The translations under genes were made by a program, and so were the position numbers. A DNA stretch of 64,000 nucleotides, from contig JAGDBO010000001.1 in the NCBI GenBank assembly GCA_017959005.1, forward strand, positions 62,001 to 126,000, given 5' to 3'. Below the pieces are notes generated by a model, which searched no databases, was not told where the DNA came from, and was given only the letters and a program-made list of their open reading frames with translations. Numbering within the stretch: position 1 is the stretch's first letter; every line of letters starts with the position of its first letter. This document shows positions 25,312 through 33,939 of this stretch, in pieces. The DNA comes from Bacteroidales bacterium (GTDB lineage: Bacteria; Bacteroidota; Bacteroidia; Bacteroidales; UBA932).

Positions 25312-26265
25312 TTACTTTCTTTTGATGGCTTTCTTGGCGGCAGCTACAATATGCTCTGCATCAAGACCGTAGGCCTTCATCAGTTCTGAAGGAGTGCCGC
25401 TCTGACCAAATCTGTCATTGATTGCAACATACTCCACCGGAACCGGTTTTTCCGCAGCCAAAACTCCGGCAATCATCTCACCCATACCGCCTGCAACGAA
25501 GTGCTCCTCTGCAGTAACAGCACAGCCAGTCTTATTTACAGACCCCATAACTACCTTAACATCAAGAGGTTTAATAGTTGCAATGTTTATCACCTCTGCA
25601 GAGATTCCCTCCTTCTCTAACTCCTCAGCAGCAATCAGCGCCTCCCAAACAAGATGTCCCGTTGCAAAGATTGATACATCTTTTCCTTCATTCAGAAGAA
25701 TTGCCTTACCTATCACAAACTCCTGGTTTTCAGGTGTAAAGTTAGGAACGGAAGGGCGGCCGAATCTCAAATAAACAGGACCTGTGTATTTGCCGGCAGC
25801 AATAGTAGCAGCCTTTGTCTGATTGAAGTCACAAGGGTTGATTACCACCATCCCAGGAAGCATTCTCATAAGACCAATATCCTCCAGAATCTGGTGAGTT
25901 GCACCATCCTCTCCCAGAGTAATGCCGGCGTGTGAAGCGGCTATCTTAACGTTTGTCTCAGAGTAACTTACGCACATTCTAACCTGGTCGTAAACTCTGC
26001 CCGTTGCAAAGGCTGCAAAGGTACCTATAAACGGAACCTTACCGCTTAGAGAAAGGCCTGCCGCCGTGTTAACCATATTTGCCTCAGCAATACCGCATTG
26101 GAAAAATCTCTGAGGAAACTCCTTTGCAAAAGCATCCATCTTTACTGACCCCTTAAGGTCTGCCGTGAGGGCAACAACGTTATCCATCTGTTTGCCAAGC
26201 TCTAACAGTCCCTCTCCAAAACCTGAGCGGGTATCTTTTTTACCGGTGTCTATATACTTCTTCAT
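25312..26265 (-). CDS. Transketolase, C-terminal (pyrimidine-binding) subunit
   Basis: With the start at ATG 26265 this is a 317-residue protein covering the PYR and C-terminal domains of a split transketolase: KKDTRSGFGEGLLEL, FQCGIAEANMVNTAAGLS and SHAGITLGEDGATHQ, then the C-terminal fold. Together with the neighbouring N-terminal subunit it transfers two-carbon units between sugar phosphates using thiamine diphosphate. Split transketolases are common in many bacteria and archaea. A longer frame adds 22 residues that overlap the upstream gene and do not match the family. Confidence 0.9.
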   Translation of the reverse strand: MKKYIDTGKKDTRSGFGEGLLELGKQMDNVVALTADLKGSVKMDAFAKEFPQRFFQCGIAEANMVNTAAGLSLSGKVPFIGTFAAFATGRVYDQVRMCVSYSETNVKIAASHAGITLGEDGATHQILEDIGLMRMLPGMVVINPCDFNQTKAATIAAGKYTGPVYLRFGRPSVPNFTPENQEFVIGKAILLNEGKDVSIFATGHLVWEALIAAEELEKEGISAEVINIATIKPLDVKVVMGSVNKTGCAVTAEEHFVAGGMGEMIAGVLAAEKPVPVEYVAINDRFGQSGTPSELMKAYGLDAEHIVAAAKKAIKRK

Positions 26266-26282
26266 CTCGATAGTTCTTAAGG

Positions 26283-27134
26283 TTAGTAATCTCCCAATGT
26301 CTCTTTCAACTGAGCGAGCGCCTTCTCGCACTCCTCCGGTTTAGGAGCTTTGCCGTGCCACTTGCAGGTGCCCTCCATAAAGTCTACACCCTTTCCCATA
26401 ACAGTTGTAAGCATCACCATAACAGGCTTGTGATCAGCAGCCAAGAGTTCCTTTGCCAGTTTTACCGCAGAGAGAATCTGCTCCATATCGTTGCCGTCTT
26501 TAACAACCACAACGTTCCAGCCGAATGCTCTCCATCTCTGATCCAGATGGTCCGGACCAATAACCTCTTCCGTAGTTCCGTCTATCTGCTGTCCGTTCCA
26601 ATCTGTAAAGGCAATCAGGTTGTCTACCTTGTGATGTGAAGCAAACTCAGCCGCCTCCCAAATCTGTCCCTCCTGGCTCTCTCCGTCTCCAACAAGCACG
26701 TAAACAAGGTTTGGTTCTTTGTCCAGCCTCTTTCCCAAAGCGGCGCCTACGGCAGCGCTAAGTCCCTGGCCCAGAGATCCGCTGGCTATATGAATGCCCG
26801 GAAGTCCGGTATCTGTTGCAGGGTGTCCCTGAAGCCTTGAGCCCAGTTTTCTGAAGGTTCCCAGTTCCTTTACGTCAAAGTAGCCTCTTCTGGCAAGAGC
26901 GCTGTAAAGAAGCGGAGACTCGTGGCCGCAGGAGAGGAAGAACATATCCGCACCCTTTCCGGAGCGGTTCCAGGTTTTAGGATCGTGATTCATCACACTG
27001 AACATCAGTGCCGTTACAACATCTGTAGAACTGAGGCTTCCCCCGGGATGCCCGCTTGCGGCACCCGTTACCATTCGTAAGATATCCCTGCGAATTTGGG
27101 TGGCCGTATCCTTTAATTTTTGAATATCAGACAT
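26283..27134 (-). CDS. Transketolase, N-terminal (thiamine diphosphate-binding) subunit
   Basis: The 283-residue protein is the PP domain half: ASGHPGGSLSSTDVVTAL at the start, then GSLGQGLSAAVGAALG and the ThDP/Mg motif GDGESQEGQIWEAAEFAS with N-x-N-type DWNGQQIDG. It pairs with the C-terminal subunit encoded 17 bases downstream in the non-oxidative pentose-phosphate pathway. The upstream region (27135-27239) is shared with the divergent lepA promoter. Confidence 0.92.
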   Translation of the reverse strand: MSDIQKLKDTATQIRRDILRMVTGAASGHPGGSLSSTDVVTALMFSVMNHDPKTWNRSGKGADMFFLSCGHESPLLYSALARRGYFDVKELGTFRKLGSRLQGHPATDTGLPGIHIASGSLGQGLSAAVGAALGKRLDKEPNLVYVLVGDGESQEGQIWEAAEFASHHKVDNLIAFTDWNGQQIDGTTEEVIGPDHLDQRWRAFGWNVVVVKDGNDMEQILSAVKLAKELLAADHKPVMVMLTTVMGKGVDFMEGTCKWHGKAPKPEECEKALAQLKETLGDY

Positions 27135-27224
27135 ATAGCTTAAAAGAACTCTTTTTGTTATTGTTGTAAAATTAACTTATTTGCTTTGATTTAGCAATAG
27201 TAGAGATTTGTCCAATGGTTTTCT

Positions 27225-27232
27225 TATTTTTG
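27225..27232 (+). promoter_or_regulatory. -7 box (TATTTTTG) for lepA
   Basis: A TAnnTTTG match with only 7 bases between it and the lepA ATG at 27240. The nearest upstream TTTG is 14 bases away, too close for a standard -33 element. Confidence 0.5.
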
Positions 27233-27239
27233 CAGGGTA

Positions 27240-29024
27240 ATGAAGAACATTAGAAACTTTTGCATAATAGCCCATATAGACCATGGTAAGAGCACCTTGG
27301 CAGACAGGATGCTGGAGGTGACCAACACCGTTTCCAGCCGTGAGATGGAGAACCAGGTGCTGGACTCTATGGATTTGGAGAAGGAGAAGGGTATAACTAT
27401 TAAGAGTCACGCCGTTCAGATGAAATATCAGAAGGATGGGCAGGAGTACACCCTTAACCTTCTGGATACCCCGGGCCATGTAGATTTTTCCTATGAAGTT
27501 TCCCGCTCCATTGCCTCCTCGGAGGGAGCACTGCTGGTTGTAGATGCAACCCAGGGCGTTCAGGCTCAGACCATCTCCAACCTCTATCTTGCTTTGGATC
27601 ATGACCTTACCATTATTCCTGTCCTCAATAAAATTGATATGGAGGCCGCAGAGCCTGAACTTATCAGAGACCAGGTATGTGACCTTATAGGTTGCGCTCC
27701 GGAAGAGGTTCTTATGTGCAGCGCCAAGACCGGGCAGGGGGTTACGGAGATTTTGGATGCAATAGTGGATAGAATTCCCGCCCCAACGGGAGATCCGAAC
27801 GCTCCGCTTCAAGCCCTTATTTTTGACTCCGTATTCAACCCTTTCAGGGGAATCATAGCATACTACAAAGTTGAAGCTGGCTCCATCCACAAGGGAGAGA
27901 AGGTAAAATTCTTCAACACCGGAATGGAGTATGTTGCAGATGAGGTTGGTGTTATGGGTATGAAACTCCAACCGCATCAGGAGATAGGCTGCGGCAATGT
28001 AGGATATATCATCAGTGGCATTAAGAGCGCTGTTGAAGTAAAGGTTGGAGACACCATTACGTCTGTACAAAACCCTTGTACGGAGGCTATTGCCGGTTTT
28101 GAAGAGGTTAAGCCTATGGTCTTTGCCGGTGTCTATCCGGTAGAGACGGACGAGTATGACCAGCTTAAAGTCTCTTTGGAAAAACTCCAACTCAATGATG
28201 CCTCTTTGGTCTTTGAACCTGAGAGTTCTCTCGCTTTGGGCTTTGGTTTCCGCTGCGGCTTCCTTGGGCTTTTACACCTTGAGATTGTTCAGGAAAGACT
28301 CTTCAGAGAGTTTGATATGGACTGCATCACAACCGTTCCAAACGTGCAGTTCAAGGTTTACACCACAGACGGCCAAGTGCTTGACGTTCACAACCCTTCC
28401 GGCCTTCCGGAGGTTACAATGATAGACCACATTGAGGAGCCTTACATCAGAGCACAGGTAATCTCAAAGGCAGACTTCTTTGGCCCTATTATGAAACTCT
28501 GCCTGGACAAGCGTGGTATTCTCATAAGCCAGCATTACATCACAACAGACAGAGTTGAACTTAATTTTGATCTTCCGCTTTCTGAGATAGTCTTTGACTT
28601 CTATGACAAACTCAAGAGCATCTCAAAGGGCTATGCCTCATTTGATTACCACATCACAGATTTCCGCAACGCAGATCTTGTGAAACTGGATATTCTGCTT
28701 AACGGGGAACAGGTGGATGCTCTCTCATCTCTTATCCACAGAGACCACGCATACGACTTTGGAAGACGTATGTGTGAGAAGCTCAAAGAGCTCATACCAC
28801 GCCAGCAGTTTGACATTGCAATCCAGGCTGCAATAGGTGCAAAAATCATTGCCAGAGAGACCGTCCGCCAAGTCCGTAAAGACGTGACAGCCAAGTGTTA
28901 CGGAGGTGATATCTCCCGTAAGAGAAAACTTCTGGAAAAGCAGAAGAAGGGAAAGAAACGTATGCGCCAGGTTGGCCAAGTCCAAGTTCCACAATCCGCC
29001 TTTATGGCCGTCCTAAAACTTTAA
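27240..29024 (+). CDS. lepA: Elongation factor 4 (LepA) translational GTPase
   Basis: A full-length 594-residue Lep[18 protein letters not shown] (G1), EKGITIKS (G2), [13 protein letters not shown] (G3, catalytic His intact), NKID (G4), and the characteristic C-terminal domain ending in [19 protein letters not shown]4 acts on the ribosome, affecting initiation or back-translocation. Its last 12 bases overlap the convergent trmN6 gene, with no terminator visible. Confidence 0.96.
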   Translation: MKNIRNFCIIAHIDHGKSTLADRMLEVTNTVSSREMENQVLDSMDLEKEKGITIKSHAVQMKYQKDGQEYTLNLLDTPGHVDFSYEVSRSIASSEGALLVVDATQGVQAQTISNLYLALDHDLTIIPVLNKIDMEAAEPELIRDQVCDLIGCAPEEVLMCSAKTGQGVTEILDAIVDRIPAPTGDPNAPLQALIFDSVFNPFRGIIAYYKVEAGSIHKGEKVKFFNTGMEYVADEVGVMGMKLQPHQEIGCGNVGYIISGIKSAVEVKVGDTITSVQNPCTEAIAGFEEVKPMVFAGVYPVETDEYDQLKVSLEKLQLNDASLVFEPESSLALGFGFRCGFLGLLHLEIVQERLFREFDMDCITTVPNVQFKVYTTDGQVLDVHNPSGLPEVTMIDHIEEPYIRAQVISKADFFGPIMKLCLDKRGILISQHYITTDRVELNFDLPLSEIVFDFYDKLKSISKGYASFDYHITDFRNADLVKLDILLNGEQVDALSSLIHRDHAYDFGRRMCEKLKELIPRQQFDIAIQAAIGAKIIARETVRQVRKDVTAKCYGGDISRKRKLLEKQKKGKKRMRQVGQVQVPQSAFMAVLKL

Positions 29025-29744
29025 GTAGAAGTCTTTTGTGAGGGATTTGTATTCCTGTGAAAAGGTAGTGGAACTCTCCATTATGCAGAGGGCTTCTTCT
29101 TGTACGGGGTTTGTTATTTGTTCTTTGGTGAACTCTAAGAGCAGGCGTTTTGGGGCTGGGTCTTGCCTGAGGGTGAAGACTTTACAAAGACGCACAAGTT
29201 GAAGAGTTGAATCAACGGCTCTCTGCATTGTTGGGAATTCATCATAGGGAATAATAACGCTGAGGATACCGTTTGGTTTTAGAAGTTTTTTGGCGGCTTC
29301 TGTAAGTTCTTGATATGAAAGGGAATCTGTGTGTCTTGCTGAGCGCTTTGTTTGTTGGGGATTTTTTAACGCGTTGTTAAAGTATGGAGGATTTGATATA
29401 ATCAAATCAAACTGTTCTTCTTTTTTTGTGGCTACAAAATCCTGTAAAGAAACATGTTGTGCTGTTAAAGATTCTTGCCACTTTGATTGTTCAAAGTTTT
29501 CGGCAGCTTGATTTACAGATGGTTCATCAATATCTATTGCTGTGATATCTGCCTTGGTATTAAGGCGTTGAGCAATCATCAAGGCTATAACTCCCGTGCC
29601 GGTTCCAACATCCAAAACTGTGGTTTTGGTTGTGTTTGGTAATGAAGCCCAGACGCCAAGCAACACACCGTCTGTGTTTACACGCATGGAAATATTTTCC
29701 TGAAAGACTGTAAATTGCTTGAACTTGAAGTAGTTGTTACTCAT
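29013..29744 (-). CDS. trmN6: tRNA1(Val) A37 N6-methyltransferase (YfiC/TrmN6 type)
   Basis: The 243-residue protein is a class I SAM-dependent methyltransferase with [17 protein letters not shown] for SAM and the N6-adenine catalytic motif NPPY in [11 protein letters not shown], as in YfiC. It would methylate A37 of tRNA. Its codon choice differs from its neighbours: GAA, CAA, TTA and TCA are frequent where flanking genes favour GAG and CAG. This hints at transfer or a different expression class. The start overlaps the lolD stop by 8 bases, and the 3' end overlaps lepA. Confidence 0.86.
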   Translation of the reverse strand: MSNNYFKFKQFTVFQENISMRVNTDGVLLGVWASLPNTTKTTVLDVGTGTGVIALMIAQRLNTKADITAIDIDEPSVNQAAENFEQSKWQESLTAQHVSLQDFVATKKEEQFDLIISNPPYFNNALKNPQQTKRSARHTDSLSYQELTEAAKKLLKPNGILSVIIPYDEFPTMQRAVDSTLQLVRLCKVFTLRQDPAPKRLLLEFTKEQITNPVQEEALCIMESSTTFSQEYKSLTKDFYLKF

Positions 29745-30420
29745 TTACAAAGACTCCGTCTTTTAGTTCAAGGGAGCGGTCACAGCGGTGGGCCAGTTCA
29801 ACATCGTGAGTTACAATGATGATGGTTTGGTTGTACTTCTCTCTGGTCTTAAAGAACAAATCGTGAAGTTCCTGTTTGGTTTTACTGTCCAGGTTACCGC
29901 TAGGTTCATCTGCAAAGATAATTTTAGGGGAGTTGATCATTGCTCTGGCAATGGCAACCCTCTGCTGTTCTCCACCGCTGAGTTCTGCCGGGCGAGAGTT
30001 CTCTTTTCCGCTGAGGCCCAGTTCATTAAGAAGAGTTGTTGCCTTCTCTCTTATATCTTTGTCTGATAGCTTGGCAATGCCGGCGTGTTCATATTTTCCA
30101 ATAAGAGCAGGCATCATCACATTCTCCAAAGCGGTGAACTCAGGAAGAAGATGATGGAACTGGAAGACAAATCCTATCTTTTGGTTGCGGAAAGTAGAGA
30201 GCTCTTTTGGGGAGAGTTGGAAGACGTTGGTGTTGTCTATGATGACCTCTCCGCCATCCGGAGTGAGGATGGTTCCAAGTATCTGGAGCAGAGTGGTTTT
30301 TCCCGCACCACTGGCACCAACTATACTTAGAATCTCTCCCTGGTTGGCAGAAAAATTAAGGCCCTTGAGAACCCGCTGGGTCCCAAAGGCCTTAGTAATA
30401 TCTTTGCACTCAATTATCAT
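29737..30420 (-). CDS. lolD: LolD-type ABC transporter ATPase
   Basis: The 227-residue ATPase has Walker [10 protein letters not shown], the MacB/LolD family hallmark around [20 protein letters not shown], signature [14 protein letters not shown], Walker [13 protein letters not shown] and the H-loop VTHD. LolD powers release of lipoproteins from the inner membrane to LolA; related ATPases drive MacB pumps. No partner permease is next to it, although a MacB/LolC-like permease sits at 40539-41855. It begins at the stop of the EF-G2 gene (one-base overlap). Confidence 0.87.
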   Translation of the reverse strand: MIIECKDITKAFGTQRVLKGLNFSANQGEILSIVGASGAGKTTLLQILGTILTPDGGEVIIDNTNVFQLSPKELSTFRNQKIGFVFQFHHLLPEFTALENVMMPALIGKYEHAGIAKLSDKDIREKATTLLNELGLSGKENSRPAELSGGEQQRVAIARAMINSPKIIFADEPSGNLDSKTKQELHDLFFKTREKYNQTIIIVTHDVELAHRCDRSLELKDGVFVNE

Positions 30421-32570
30421 TATTCGTCCTTTTCGCTCTCCTCGTATGCCTTCAGGAGTTTCTCCTGTACATCTGCAGGAACCTGCTGGTACTCAGCAAA
30501 TTTCTGAGTGAAGGTTGCTCTACCTGAAGTGAGTGAGCTGAGGGTTGTAGAATATCTGTAGAGCTCTGCCAGAGGAATTCTTGCCTTGAGAACCTCAAAG
30601 CCGTTCTCACTCTGCATACCCTCAATAAGTGCACGGCGGTTCTGAAGATCACTCATTACATCTCCCATGCAATCAGAAGGAACCATTACCTCAATGTTGT
30701 AGATAGGCTCCATGATCTTTGGACCGGCCTTCTTGAAGGCCTCCTTAAATGCGTTACGTGCAGCGAGTTTGAAGGAGAGCTCATTAGAATCTACCGGGTG
30801 CATCTTACCGTCAAATACATAAACGCGGATATCTCTTGCGTATGAACCGGTAAGAGGACCCTCAGTCATCTTCTCCATAATACCCTTGAGGATAGCAGGC
30901 ATAAAGCGTGCATCAATTGCACCACCAACAATACAGTTGTAGTACTCAAGTTTACCGCCCCACTCAAGAGGATACTCCTCTTTACCCTTGATATTGAGAA
31001 CCATCTCCTGATTGTCTACCTTGAACTTATTCTGCTCAGGCTTGCCCTCATAGTAAGGCTCAATGAGAAGGTGAACCTCACCGAACTGACCGGCACCACC
31101 GGACTGTTTCTTGTGGCGGTAGTCTGCAATAGCAACCTTTGTAATAGTCTCTCTGTAAGGGATTTTTGGAGCCATAAGTTCAATCTCAAGTTTATCTACA
31201 TTGTTGAGTTTCCACTTGAGAATGTTGATATGGTGCTCTCCCTGTCCGCTGAGGATAGTCTGTTTCAACTCCTTAGAATACTCTACAACAATTGTAGGAT
31301 CCTCCGCTGAAGCACGGTTGAGAAGTTCTCCAAGTTTCTCCTCATCCTTCTCCTCTTTAGCCTTGATTGCTGTACGGAACTTAGGCTCAGGGAATTTGGT
31401 AGGAGCATAAGAGTACTCGCAACCAGCGCAAAGAGTCTGACCAACCTTAACGCTCTTAAGTTTAACGGTGCAACCTATGTCACCCGCCTTCATCTCAGAA
31501 ACCTTCTCTCTCTTCTTGCCCGCAGCTGCATAGATAATGGTAACTCTCTCTTTATCACCGGTCTCAGGATTGTAAAGATCCATACCCTCTTTGAGAGTAC
31601 CGGTCATAACTTTGAAGTAAGCAACATCTCCCAGGTGCTGCTCCAAAGCGGTCTTGTAGAAGAACAATGAAGTAGGACCGTTAGCATCAACCTTTACGCT
31701 GCCGCCATCTTTAAGCTGGCTCTCATGCTGACCAGGATCCGGCAGAGTGTTGATAACGAACTCCATAACTCTCTTAACGCCAATATCTTTCTTTGCAGAG
31801 AGGCAGAATACAGGGAAGATCTCATCCTTAAGCATTCCGGCCTTAAGACCTGAACGAACCTCGTCCTCTGTAAGTGAACCCTTGTCAAAGAAAATCTCCA
31901 TCAGCTGCTCGTCATTCTCTGCAGCCTTCTCAATAAGTTCCTGCTGGAGGGTCTGAGCCTCATCCATCAAGTCTGCAGGAATATCAAGTTCCTCTCTTGT
32001 TCCGTTCTCATCTTTGAACTTGTACATCTTCATCTTGAGCACGTCAATGAATGCGTTGAACTCTGTACCAACAGAAACAGGGAACTGAACAAGAACAATC
32101 TTACCACCGTAAACATTCTTGAGGGAATCAATTGCCTGATGCCAATCTGCTTTCTCGCTATCCAGCTGGTTTACAGCAATTACGAGAGGCTTGTTGTGCT
32201 TCTGAGCTTGGCGGATGAAAATCTCCGTACCAACCTCAACGCCCTGAGTAGCGTTCACCAGGACTATACCGCTGTCACAAACTGAGAATGCTGAGTAAAC
32301 ACCGCCAACAAAGTCATCTGAACCCGGAGTATCAATGATGTTGAACTTGGTGTCCATAAACTCTGTGTACAAGAGAGTTGAGTAGATAGATCTCTGATAA
32401 ATCTGTTCAATCTCCGTGTTGTCACTCATTGTGTTTTTGCCCTCAACGGAGCCGCGGCGGTCTGTAACCTTGCCCTCAAACATCATACTCTCTACAAATG
32501 TAGTTTTGCCCGATTTAGGGCTGCCTAGAAGTACGACGTTCCTAATGTTTTTGGTTTCGTAAGTCTTCAT
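30420..32570 (-). CDS. fusA2: EF-G2-type elongation factor G paralogue with altered GTPase residues
   Basis: This 716-residue protein has all five EF-G domains, including the domain IV segment GKMHPVDSNELSFKLAARNAF. The GTPase site is non-canonical. The P-loop is GSPKSGKT (16-23). The invariant switch I threonine of RGITI is replaced in RSIYS (Tyr63). The catalytic histidine of DTPGH is Ser84 (DTPGSDDF). NKxD reads NQLD (134-137). A Bacteroides EF-G2 that supports translation without GTP hydrolysis under carbon limitation has been described; these changes fit that class. Canonical fusA should lie elsewhere. lolD and trmN6 follow with overlaps. The reported physiology is applied here by analogy. 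Confidence 0.85.
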   Translation of the reverse strand: MKTYETKNIRNVVLLGSPKSGKTTFVESMMFEGKVTDRRGSVEGKNTMSDNTEIEQIYQRSIYSTLLYTEFMDTKFNIIDTPGSDDFVGGVYSAFSVCDSGIVLVNATQGVEVGTEIFIRQAQKHNKPLVIAVNQLDSEKADWHQAIDSLKNVYGGKIVLVQFPVSVGTEFNAFIDVLKMKMYKFKDENGTREELDIPADLMDEAQTLQQELIEKAAENDEQLMEIFFDKGSLTEDEVRSGLKAGMLKDEIFPVFCLSAKKDIGVKRVMEFVINTLPDPGQHESQLKDGGSVKVDANGPTSLFFYKTALEQHLGDVAYFKVMTGTLKEGMDLYNPETGDKERVTIIYAAAGKKREKVSEMKAGDIGCTVKLKSVKVGQTLCAGCEYSYAPTKFPEPKFRTAIKAKEEKDEEKLGELLNRASAEDPTIVVEYSKELKQTILSGQGEHHINILKWKLNNVDKLEIELMAPKIPYRETITKVAIADYRHKKQSGGAGQFGEVHLLIEPYYEGKPEQNKFKVDNQEMVLNIKGKEEYPLEWGGKLEYYNCIVGGAIDARFMPAILKGIMEKMTEGPLTGSYARDIRVYVFDGKMHPVDSNELSFKLAARNAFKEAFKKAGPKIMEPIYNIEVMVPSDCMGDVMSDLQNRRALIEGMQSENGFEVLKARIPLAELYRYSTTLSSLTSGRATFTQKFAEYQQVPADVQEKLLKAYEESEKDE

Positions 32571-32609
32571 TTTATTTTAAATATTTACTTTTTCTTGATT
32601 TTAAGATGC

Positions 32610-32617
32610 CAAATATA
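32610..32617 (-). promoter_or_regulatory. -7 box (TATATTTG) for the EF-G2 gene
   Basis: A minus-strand TAnnTTTG match 39 bases before the ATG at 32570. It directly follows the T-run of the glycerate kinase terminator, so the gene has its own start of transcription. Confidence 0.5.
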
Positions 32618-32619
32618 AG

Positions 32620-32651
32620 AAAAAAAACGCCCCTTTCCTACAGGAGGGCGT
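32620..32651 (-). terminator. Intrinsic terminator overlapping the glycerate kinase stop
   Basis: On the minus strand ACGCCC (32651-32646) pairs with GGGCGT (32632-32627), with further weak pairs inside; the TAG stop codon sits in the loop. Eight T follow (32627-32620). Confidence 0.6.
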
Positions 32652-33879
32652 CCGTTTCCATTGCTGCAAAATAGACAAGTTGAGAGAGCAGGGGCGCCTC
32701 CCGTTTCATTCTGGCCGCCATATTAGGCTCAATATCTGCAAGTTGATAAATCTTAACCTCCGCATTGCCGCAACTTTTTGCAATCTCCTCCTCCCCGATG
32801 GATGACTTACCGCAAACCACCCATAACCTTTTGTGCTCCTTCATTTTGCTCAGCGTTTGTGTGACGCCGCCTACCACCTTCCCCATAAGGCTCTGATTAT
32901 CCACCCTTCCCTCTCCTGTAACAATAAGCTCCGCCTCCGCGATTTTTTTACCCAGATTCTGGAGGTAGTTTCCAAAGAACTCAAAGCCGCTCACCGCATC
33001 CGCTCCAAGGAAGTGACGCAGAGCAAAGCCCAAACCACCTGCAGCACCAGCACCTTTGAAAAGCGCTGATTCTTCTGCCGTTACGCGGGACTTTTGAAAC
33101 TTTGGAAGGATTGTAAGAACCTTTTTGAACCCCTCCTCCATCTGCTCAATAGCTCTCTTTGTTGCTCCCTTTTGCGGTGAGTATATGTAGGTTGCGCCGG
33201 TAGGACCCAGTAGCGGATTATCAACATCGTTAACCATAACAAACTCCGTGGAGTAGAGTTTCTCTCTCCACGCAGTATCTTTAATCTCAGAGATTTGCGT
33301 TATCTTGTTCAGGTTTCCTCCGGTGACAAACTCATTAACACCCTCCGTCTCAAATCCCAAGGCCTGAACCATTCCCAGTCCGCAGTCATTGGTTGCGCTT
33401 CCTCCAATTCCAATCCAGATTTTCTTTGCACCCTTTTCAACGGCAGAGCGGATAAGTTGCCCCACTCCATAGGTTGTGGTCTTAAGAGGATTTCTCTCCT
33501 TTAAAGGAACCATTGCAAGACCGCAAGCGGTTGCACACTCAATAAAGGCGCAAGGCGTTTTCTCTCCACTCGGGAGGGTTTCTGAAAACATATAGTAGGA
33601 GTCTGTTTCTTTGCCAAGGGGCCCAACAACCTTTGTATCAACACGTTCTGCATTGCAGATTCTGCCAAACAGAGCGGCGCTGCCATCTCCTCCGTCTGCC
33701 ATCTCCACAAGTTCAAATTGAGGAGCTTGGCTCAAAAATGAGGGCTCACCCTTTTTGAATAATCCGTAACGGAGCAGCCCATCCTTTACGGATTCCGCTA
33801 CCTGAAGTGAGGAGAGGCCGCCCTTAAACTTGTCCGGACATATTACAACTTTAGAAATTTGGTTGCTTTCTGACTCCAT
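32638..33879 (-). CDS. Glycerate kinase (GlxK/GarK family)
   Basis: The 413-residue protein matches type 1 glycerate kinase: VVICPDKFKGGLSSLQVAE, VEMADGGDGSAALF, IGIGGSATNDCGLGMVQALGF, and the C-terminal VTGEGRVDNQSLMGK. It phosphorylates glycerate with ATP, feeding lower glycolysis. The start at ATG 33879 is chosen because the alternative TTG at 33906 lies inside a TAATTTTG promoter box. Upstream and divergent is the S46 peptidase. Its 3' terminator overlaps the stop codon. Confidence 0.88.
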   Translation of the reverse strand: MESESNQISKVVICPDKFKGGLSSLQVAESVKDGLLRYGLFKKGEPSFLSQAPQFELVEMADGGDGSAALFGRICNAERVDTKVVGPLGKETDSYYMFSETLPSGEKTPCAFIECATACGLAMVPLKERNPLKTTTYGVGQLIRSAVEKGAKKIWIGIGGSATNDCGLGMVQALGFETEGVNEFVTGGNLNKITQISEIKDTAWREKLYSTEFVMVNDVDNPLLGPTGATYIYSPQKGATKRAIEQMEEGFKKVLTILPKFQKSRVTAEESALFKGAGAAGGLGFALRHFLGADAVSGFEFFGNYLQNLGKKIAEAELIVTGEGRVDNQSLMGKVVGGVTQTLSKMKEHKRLWVVCGKSSIGEEEIAKSCGNAEVKIYQLADIEPNMAARMKREAPLLSQLVYFAAMETDALL

Positions 33880-33903
33880 TTTTGATATTTTTACCAGCGA
33901 TTC

Positions 33904-33911
33904 CAAAATTA
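33904..33911 (-). promoter_or_regulatory. -7 box (TAATTTTG) for glycerate kinase
   Basis: A minus-strand TAnnTTTG match 24 bases before the ATG at 33879. Its position decides the gene start. Confidence 0.5.
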
Positions 33912-33939
33912 AGGAAAATTAACATCAAACAGATAGATT

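Noticed and set aside
27177..28190. A 337-residue open frame antisense to lepA
   Set aside because: It lies wholly opposite the well-conserved lepA gene, has low-complexity Leu/His-rich sequence and no recognisable motif. It is a shadow of lepA codon bias.
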